NCBI RefSeq assembly: GCF_029853695.1 | Contig: NZ_CP122537.1 | Coordinates: 3,245,501 to 3,309,500 of the forward strand | Reading direction: 5' to 3' | DNA length: 64,000 nucleotides | Source: Jannaschia sp. GRR-S6-38 | GTDB taxonomy: Bacteria > Pseudomonadota > Alphaproteobacteria > Rhodobacterales > Rhodobacteraceae | Part shown: positions 58,770 to 64,000 of the stretch, one piece after another | Layout of the letters: each line of letters starts with the position of its first letter | Position numbering within the stretch: the first letter of the stretch is position 1 | Program-made: the position numbers and the translations under genes | The notes under the pieces: model-generated | Databases searched by the model: none | What the model was told of the DNA's origin: nothing | What the model saw: only the letters and a program-made list of their open reading frames with translations

Positions 58770-59842
58770 CCCAGTCCCCCGTCTGGCAGGCCCTGCCGCT
58801 CCCGGCGCTGACCCTCGATTCCGAGGACCGGATCGAGGCGGTGAACGGCCCGGCCGAGGGCTTCCTCAACCGCTCCAGCAAGACGCTGACGGGCCAGGCG
58901 CTGCCCGGCATCCTCGATGTCGATGGCGGGCTCGCCAACGCCACCGCCCGGGTGCGCCGCAACGGCGCGCCGCTCACGCTGCACGACAGCGCCCTGCGCA
59001 TGGGCCCCGCGCCCGCCATCCCCTGCGACCTGCATCTCGCGCCGCTGGGCGAGGGGATCCTGGTCCTGATCTCGCCCCAGCAGATCGCGGGCCGCATGGA
59101 CCGCGCCCGCTCCTCGCGCACGGCGGCGCGCTCGGCCATCGGCATGGCCGAGATGCTGGCCCACGAGATCAAGAACCCGCTCGCCGGGATCACCGGCGCG
59201 GCGCAGCTTCTCAGCATGAACCTCGCGCCCGAAGACCTTGAATTGACGGACCTCATCGTCGCCGAGACGCGCCGCATCGTGAAGCTGCTCGAACAGGTCG
59301 AGCAATTCGGCAACCTGCGCCCGCCGCAGCGCCGCGCGGTCAATATCCACGACGTGCTCGACCGCGCGCGCAAATCCGCGATGGTGGGCTTCGCCGCGCA
59401 TGTCACCATCGACGAGGCCTACGACCCCTCGCTGCCGCACACGCTGGCCGATCCCGACCAGCTGCAGCAGGTCTTCCTGAACCTTCTCAAGAACGCGGCC
59501 CAGGTGCTCGAGCCCGGCAAGACCATCACCCTGCGCACCTTCTACGAGCTGTCGCTGCGCGTGCGCCGCCCCGACGGCTCGGGCGGCGCGGTGCCGCTGC
59601 AGGTTGAGGTGATCGACGACGGCCCCGGCATCCCGCCCGAAATGGCGGGCAGCCTCTTCGAACCCTTCGTCTCGGGCCGCGAGAACGGCACCGGGCTCGG
59701 CCTCGCGCTGGTGGCCAAGATCGTCCACGAGCATGACGGCTGGATCACCGTCGACAGCGCGCCCGGCCGCACCGCTTTCCGAATCTCGCTGCCGATGGCC
59801 ACGAACGACATGAAGACCGACCCGCAAGACGTTGGAGGATAA
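58766..59842 (+). CDS. ntrB: Nitrogen regulation sensor kinase/phosphatase NtrB
   Basis: A 358-residue soluble histidine kinase that phosphorylates NtrC under nitrogen limitation, under PII control. Residues 1-110 are a PAS-like sensor. The phospho-accepting His is about H133 in LAHEIKNPLAGITGAAQLL, and the ATP-binding domain has NLLKNAAQVL, DDGPGIPPE and GTGLGLALV. It starts within the dusB stop and is followed 3 bases later by ntrC. Confidence 0.94.
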   Translation: MTQSPVWQALPLPALTLDSEDRIEAVNGPAEGFLNRSSKTLTGQALPGILDVDGGLANATARVRRNGAPLTLHDSALRMGPAPAIPCDLHLAPLGEGILVLISPQQIAGRMDRARSSRTAARSAIGMAEMLAHEIKNPLAGITGAAQLLSMNLAPEDLELTDLIVAETRRIVKLLEQVEQFGNLRPPQRRAVNIHDVLDRARKSAMVGFAAHVTIDEAYDPSLPHTLADPDQLQQVFLNLLKNAAQVLEPGKTITLRTFYELSLRVRRPDGSGGAVPLQVEVIDDGPGIPPEMAGSLFEPFVSGRENGTGLGLALVAKIVHEHDGWITVDSAPGRTAFRISLPMATNDMKTDPQDVGG

Positions 59843-59845
59843 GGT

Positions 59846-61210
59846 ATGGACGGTACCATTCTGGTCGCCGACGACGACCGCACGATCCGCACGGTGCTCA
59901 CCCAGGCGCTGACGCGCGCGGGCTGCAAGGTGCACGCGACCTCCTCGCTGGTGACGCTGATGCGCTGGGTGGAGGAGGGGAAAGGGGACCTCGTCATCTC
60001 GGACGTGGTCATGCCCGACGGCAACGGGCTCGACATGCTGCCCAAGATCGGCGCCGAACGGCCCGGCCTGCCGGTGATCGTAATCTCGGCGCAGAACACC
60101 ATCATGACCGCGATCCAGGCCGCCGAGGCCGAGGCCTACGACTACCTGCCCAAGCCCTTCGACCTGCCCGACCTGATGAAGCGCGCCTCCCGCGCGCTGG
60201 AACAGAAGCGCAAGGCCGCGCCCGCGCCCGCCCCCGAGACGGAGGAGACCGACGATCTGCCGCTGGTCGGCCGCACGCCGCGGATGCAAGCGCTCTACCG
60301 CCTCGTGGCGCGGGTGATGAACACCGACCTGCCGGTCCTGATCACCGGCGAAAGCGGCACCGGCAAATCCCTGATCGCGCGCGCCATTCATGATTTCTCC
60401 GACCGTCGCACGCTGCCCTTCGTGGTCGCCGGGGCCGAGGATCTGGCGGGCTTCGACGGCCCGGCCGAACTGGTCGCCCGGGCGCGCGGCGGCTCGATCC
60501 TCTTCGACGAGGTGGGCGATCTCGACGACGCGGCGCAGGCGCGCGTGGTCCGCCTTCTCGACACGATCGAAGGCACCGGCCCGCGCGTCATGGCCACCGC
60601 CCAGCGCGACCTGACGCCCCGGCTCGACGCCGAGGAGCGGGGCTTCCGCTCGGATCTCTACTACCGGCTGGCCGGGGCGCAGCTCGATGTGCCGGCCCTG
60701 CGCGAACGCGTCGACGACATCCCGCTTCTGGCCGCGCATTTCCTGACCCGGGCCGAGCGCGACGGCGGCACGCTGCGCCGCTTCTCGGACGAGGCGATGG
60801 CCCTCGTCCGCGCCCATCCCTGGCCCGGCAACGTGCGCCAGCTCGAAAACATCGTCCGCCGACTCGTCGCGACCTCGCCCGCCGAGGAGATCGTGAAGCC
60901 CGAGGTCGAGGCCGTACTGGGCCCCCAGGCCGCGGGCCCGCGCACCGTCGCCACGACCGAAGGGCTGTCGGGCGCGGTCGAGGCCCATCTGCGACGCTAT
61001 TTCGACCTGCAGGGCGGGCAGTTGCCGCCCGCCGGGCTCTACCAGCGGGTCCTGCGCGAGGTCGAGGCGCCGCTGATCGAGATCGCCCTCGACGCCACCG
61101 CGGGGAACCAGGCGCGCTGCGCCGATCTTCTGGGCATCAACCGCAATACGCTGCGCAAGAAGATCACCGATCTCGATATCCTCGTGACACGGCGCCGCAA
61201 GTTGATGTAA
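59846..61210 (+). CDS. ntrC: Nitrogen response regulator NtrC, lacking the GAFTGA loop
   Basis: A 454-residue response regulator. The receiver has acidic DDD near residue 9-11 and phosphorylation site D53 (ISDVVMPDG). The AAA+ domain has Walker A GESGTGKS (about 168-175) and Walker B ILFDEVGD (about 218-225). Between them, at about 195-212, the stretch [20 protein letters not shown] replaces the longer segment that carries GAFTGA in sigma-54 activators. The C-terminal Fis-type helix-turn-helix is intact ([20 protein letters not shown]). Loss of GAFTGA is known for Rhodobacter capsulatus NtrC, which works with the housekeeping sigma factor; the same is likely here. Confidence 0.94.
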   Translation: MDGTILVADDDRTIRTVLTQALTRAGCKVHATSSLVTLMRWVEEGKGDLVISDVVMPDGNGLDMLPKIGAERPGLPVIVISAQNTIMTAIQAAEAEAYDYLPKPFDLPDLMKRASRALEQKRKAAPAPAPETEETDDLPLVGRTPRMQALYRLVARVMNTDLPVLITGESGTGKSLIARAIHDFSDRRTLPFVVAGAEDLAGFDGPAELVARARGGSILFDEVGDLDDAAQARVVRLLDTIEGTGPRVMATAQRDLTPRLDAEERGFRSDLYYRLAGAQLDVPALRERVDDIPLLAAHFLTRAERDGGTLRRFSDEAMALVRAHPWPGNVRQLENIVRRLVATSPAEEIVKPEVEAVLGPQAAGPRTVATTEGLSGAVEAHLRRYFDLQGGQLPPAGLYQRVLREVEAPLIEIALDATAGNQARCADLLGINRNTLRKKITDLDILVTRRRKLM

Positions 61211-61285
61211 CTTCGCCACAGCGTTGCAGATCGGGAACAACCCGGCGGTCATGGCGTGCGGTAAGACATTGAAATCGAGGCGAAC

Positions 61286-63511
61286 TTGCGGGCTTCTGCC
61301 ACCGGCGAGGGACTGACGCGCAGCTTCCTGTGGAGCGGGCGCCGCCAGCTGAACACCATCCTGACGCTCGTCCTGGTGGTCTCGGGCCCCGTGCTCGTGC
61401 TGCTCACCTTCCTCAGCCTGACCCTGCGCAGCCCCGGCGAGGACGGTACCTGGCTGCGCGCGGTGCTGCTGGCCGATCTCGTCTACATCCTGCTGATCGC
61501 CGCGCTCGTCGTGCGCCGGCTGACCCGGATGATCGCCGCCCGCCGCGCGCGCTCGGCCGGGTCGCAGCTGCATCTGCGGCTGACCGGCGTCTTCACCGGC
61601 ATCGCGCTGATCCCCACGGTCCTGACCGCCGTCTTCGCCACCGTGACGATCAATATCGGGCTCGAAGGCTGGTTCTCCGACCGGGTGCGCAGCGCGCTCG
61701 GCAATTCGGTCGAGGCGGCGCAGGCCTACGCGCAGGAGCATCGCGACGACCTGACCGAGGATGCGCGCGGGCTGGCGGGCTATCTCAACGTGGCCAAGCG
61801 GGCCAGCTTCTTCATGACCGATGGCGACCTGCGCCAGCTTCTGGGGCAGGGGCAGGAGCTGGTCCAGCGCGGGCTCGAGGAGGCCTTCGTTATCGACGGC
61901 ACCGGCGAGATCCGCGCCCGGGGCGAGGCGTCCTACCTGTTCGATTTCGAGCCCGTCACCGCCGAACAGATCGCGCAGGCCCGCGCCGGCGCCGTCGTCC
62001 TGATCGAGGACGAGGAGATCAACGAGTTCCGCGCCCTCCTGCGGCTGACGGCCTATACCGACCGCTTCCTCTACGTCACGCGCGAGGTGGATGGCGACAT
62101 TCTCGAACTGCTCGACGAGACGCAGGCCACCGCGCAGCTCTACCAGCAGCTCGAGGCCGAGCGCGGCCGGCTGCTCTTCGAATTCGGCCTGCTCTATCTG
62201 GGCTTCGCGCTGATCCTCATCCTCGCCGCGACCTGGGCGGGGCTGTGGTTCGCCGAACGGCTCTCGCGGCCGGTCGGCCGGCTGGCCGGCGCCGCGCAGC
62301 GCGTGGGCCAGGGCGATCTGGACGTCCGCGTGCGTGAGGACGAGGGCGATGACGAGATCGCCATGCTGGGCCGCATCTTCAACCAGATGACCCGCCAGCT
62401 GAAGGGCCAGCGCGACGCGCTGGTCGAGACCAACATGCAGACCGAACGCCGCCGGCGACTGTTCGACAGCGTGCTGGGCTCGGTCACCGCCGGGGTCATG
62501 GGCCTCGACGCCGATGGCCGCGTCGATTTCATGAACCGCTCCGCCCAGCGCCTCCTCGGGCTCGAGGATGCGCGCTACGGCGAGGCGCTCGCCGATGTCG
62601 CACCCGAATTCACCGCGCTGCTCGACCGGCTGCGCCAGGGCGGCGGCGACACCGTGCAGGAGGAGCTGCGCATCGCCCGCGTGGGCAAGCTCGAAAGCCT
62701 GCTGGTGCGCATCGCGACCCGTCCCGGGGCCGACGGCTCGCCCGAGGGCTTCGTGGTGGCCTTCGACGACGTGACCGAGCTCGTCTCGGCCCAGCGCATG
62801 GCCGCCTGGGGCGACGTCGCCCGCCGCATCGCGCATGAGATCAAGAACCCGCTCACCCCGATCCAGCTCTCAGCGGAACGCGTCAAGCGCCGCTTCGGCC
62901 GCGAGCTGGAGCCCGAAAGTGCCGCCAAGCTGGCCGAGCTGACCGACGTGATCGTCCGCCAGGCGGGCGACCTGCGGCGCATCGTCGACGAGTTCAGCAA
63001 GTTCGCCCGCATGCCCGAGCCCGAACGCCAGCGCGGCGACATCGCCGCACTCCTGCGCGAGACAGTGACCCTGCAGCGCGCCGCGCTGGAGCCGGTCGCG
63101 CTCGAAGCCGAGATCCCCGCGGGCAGCGTGAAGGCCGAGTTCGACCCCACCATGATGGGCCAGGCCTTCACCAATCTCATCAAGAACGCGGGCGAAGCGA
63201 TCGAGACCCGCGAGGAGAAGGGCGAAACCGATTTCGAAAAGCGCGTCCGCGTCGCCATGACCGAGACGCCCGAAGGCGTCGAGATCACCATCGCCGACAC
63301 CGGCATCGGCCTGCCGCAGGACCGCGCGCGGCTCTTCGAGCCCTACGTGACCACCCGCGAGAAGGGCACCGGCCTCGGCCTGCCCATCGTCAAGAAGATC
63401 ATCGAGGAACATGGCGGCACGCTGGAGCTGCGCGACGCGGCGCCGGGGCCGGACGGACATAAGGGGGCCGAAGCCGTCATAAGGCTGCCCCGCATCGAGG
63501 AGGGACCGTGA
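61286..63511 (+). CDS. ntrY: Transmembrane nitrogen sensor kinase NtrY
   Basis: A 741-residue membrane histidine kinase. Four N-terminal hydrophobic helices lie within residues about 20-125 and at about 290-315, enclosing a periplasmic domain. A HAMP linker follows (ERLSRPVGRLAGAAQRVGQG), then a PAS domain (VTAGVMGLDADGRVDFMNRSA), and the kinase core with phospho-His in RIAHEIKNPLTPIQLSAERV and ATP motifs (NLIKNAGEAI, DTGIGLPQ, GTGLGLPIV). The start is TTG 61286 with GAGG 5-8 bases upstream; no better start precedes the first helix. It pairs with NtrX encoded 1 base downstream. Confidence 0.93.
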   Translation: MRASATGEGLTRSFLWSGRRQLNTILTLVLVVSGPVLVLLTFLSLTLRSPGEDGTWLRAVLLADLVYILLIAALVVRRLTRMIAARRARSAGSQLHLRLTGVFTGIALIPTVLTAVFATVTINIGLEGWFSDRVRSALGNSVEAAQAYAQEHRDDLTEDARGLAGYLNVAKRASFFMTDGDLRQLLGQGQELVQRGLEEAFVIDGTGEIRARGEASYLFDFEPVTAEQIAQARAGAVVLIEDEEINEFRALLRLTAYTDRFLYVTREVDGDILELLDETQATAQLYQQLEAERGRLLFEFGLLYLGFALILILAATWAGLWFAERLSRPVGRLAGAAQRVGQGDLDVRVREDEGDDEIAMLGRIFNQMTRQLKGQRDALVETNMQTERRRRLFDSVLGSVTAGVMGLDADGRVDFMNRSAQRLLGLEDARYGEALADVAPEFTALLDRLRQGGGDTVQEELRIARVGKLESLLVRIATRPGADGSPEGFVVAFDDVTELVSAQRMAAWGDVARRIAHEIKNPLTPIQLSAERVKRRFGRELEPESAAKLAELTDVIVRQAGDLRRIVDEFSKFARMPEPERQRGDIAALLRETVTLQRAALEPVALEAEIPAGSVKAEFDPTMMGQAFTNLIKNAGEAIETREEKGETDFEKRVRVAMTETPEGVEITIADTGIGLPQDRARLFEPYVTTREKGTGLGLPIVKKIIEEHGGTLELRDAAPGPDGHKGAEAVIRLPRIEEGP

Positions 63512-63512
63512 G

Positions 63513-64000
63513 ATGAGCGATATTCTGATCACCGATGACGAGGCCGATATCCGCAGCCTCATCAAGGACATCCTGGAGGACGAGGGCTATGCCTGCCGGA
63601 TGGCCGGCACCGCCGAGGCCTGCATGAAGGCCATCGAGGACGAGGCCCCCAGCCTGATGATCCTCGATATCTGGCTCAAGGATTCGGATATGGACGGGAT
63701 CGACATCCTCAAGTCGGTCCGCCGCAGCCATCCCGACGTGCCGATCATCATCATCTCGGGCCACGGCAATATCGAGATCGCCGTCGCCGCCATCAAGCAG
63801 GGCGCCTATGACTATATCGAGAAGCCCTTCAACATCGACCAGCTCATGGTCGTCGTCGCCCGCGCGATGGAGACCTCCAAGCTGCGCCGCGAGAATACCG
63901 AGTTGCGCCGCAAGGACGCCACTTCGGCCGAGATGATCGGCCAGTCGGGCGCGTTCAAGTCCCTTCTGGGCAACCTCAAGAAGGTGATGAACTCGAACGG
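63513..64000 (+). CDS. ntrX: Nitrogen assimilation response regulator NtrX, truncated by the window end
   Basis: The first 162 codons of NtrX are visible. The receiver domain reads DILITDDEADIRSLIKDILE, the phosphorylation Asp is in LMILDIWLKDSDMDG (about residue 53), and the switch region IIIISGHGNIEIAVAAIKQG is followed by KPF. A linker then leads to the start of the AAA+ domain (MIGQSGAFKSLL). It follows ntrY by 1 base and is its cognate regulator, linked in alphaproteobacteria to nitrogen, redox and cell-envelope control. The 3' part lies outside. Confidence 0.93.
   Translation, partial: MSDILITDDEADIRSLIKDILEDEGYACRMAGTAEACMKAIEDEAPSLMILDIWLKDSDMDGIDILKSVRRSHPDVPIIIISGHGNIEIAVAAIKQGAYDYIEKPFNIDQLMVVVARAMETSKLRRENTELRRKDATSAEMIGQSGAFKSLLGNLKKVMNSN

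Noticed and set aside
58604..62836. A 1,410-codon open frame on the minus strand opposite dusB-ntrB-ntrC-ntrY
   Set aside because: Shadow frame caused by very GC-rich third positions; its translation is His/Gln/Arg/Gly-rich without domains, while the plus strand has four clear genes.

Overview
The window is GC-rich chromosomal DNA of an alphaproteobacterium, most likely a Rhodobacteraceae (Roseobacter-group) bacterium. The signs are the dusB-ntrB-ntrC-ntrY-ntrX string with an NtrC that lacks the GAFTGA loop, the hpt/ratA/cinA/pgpA/ispDF neighbourhood, soxBDAG sarcosine oxidase, an agl alpha-glucoside operon and CcmI. No species can be named from the sequence alone.

Region 1 (1-about 11,400) is an accessory island of visibly lower GC. 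Its left part is a recombinase module on the + strand: a partial unknown gene, an excisionase-like HTH gene, a small ORF, a DUF2924 gene, a large serine recombinase and an HTH gene, most of them overlapping by 4 bp. Facing it is a tightly coupled minus-strand operon: ribbon-helix-helix regulator, MmeI-like adenine methyltransferase, small PD-(D/E)XK-like protein, superfamily 2 helicase (frameshifted), GIY-YIG protein and PLD-family nuclease. It looks like a multi-nuclease restriction/defence system that I cannot match to a named type. The island ends close to a tRNA-Ser(GGA) gene with its own terminator.

Region 2 (11,600-22,250) is core-like: a LysR regulator divergent from an acyl-CoA dehydrogenase and a class III CoA-transferase; a TPR protein; an opgC-opgG/D-opgH operon for periplasmic glucans; and an esterase/rhodanese pair.

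Region 3 (22,250-27,430) is a decayed stretch. A deacetylase remnant, a fumarase C-terminal remnant and a broken aldehyde dehydrogenase surround an intact pair, an acyl-CoA synthetase and a thiamine-diphosphate lyase, that may split 2-hydroxyacyl-CoA.

Region 4 (27,500-42,200) holds dusA, a TauE/SafE exporter, DUF1289-ruvX-ccmI, the soxB-(small membrane ORF)-soxD-soxA-soxG operon, Fe-superoxide dismutase, a host-attachment family protein, a LOG family protein, a LysM protein and an Atm1-type ABC exporter.

Region 5 (42,200-52,300) is a divergent sugar regulon. lacI-type regulator, beta-glucosidase and glucokinase run on the minus strand; aglEFGAK (binding protein, two permeases, alpha-glucosidase, ATPase) runs on the plus strand. 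Two copies of one operator-like 12-mer lie between them.

Region 6 (52,300-64,000) has a 713-residue membrane protein of mosaic base composition, hpt, ratA, cinA, pgpA and ispDF, then dusB-ntrBC-ntrYX (ntrX runs off the window). No rRNA operon, complete insertion sequence or CRISPR array was seen.
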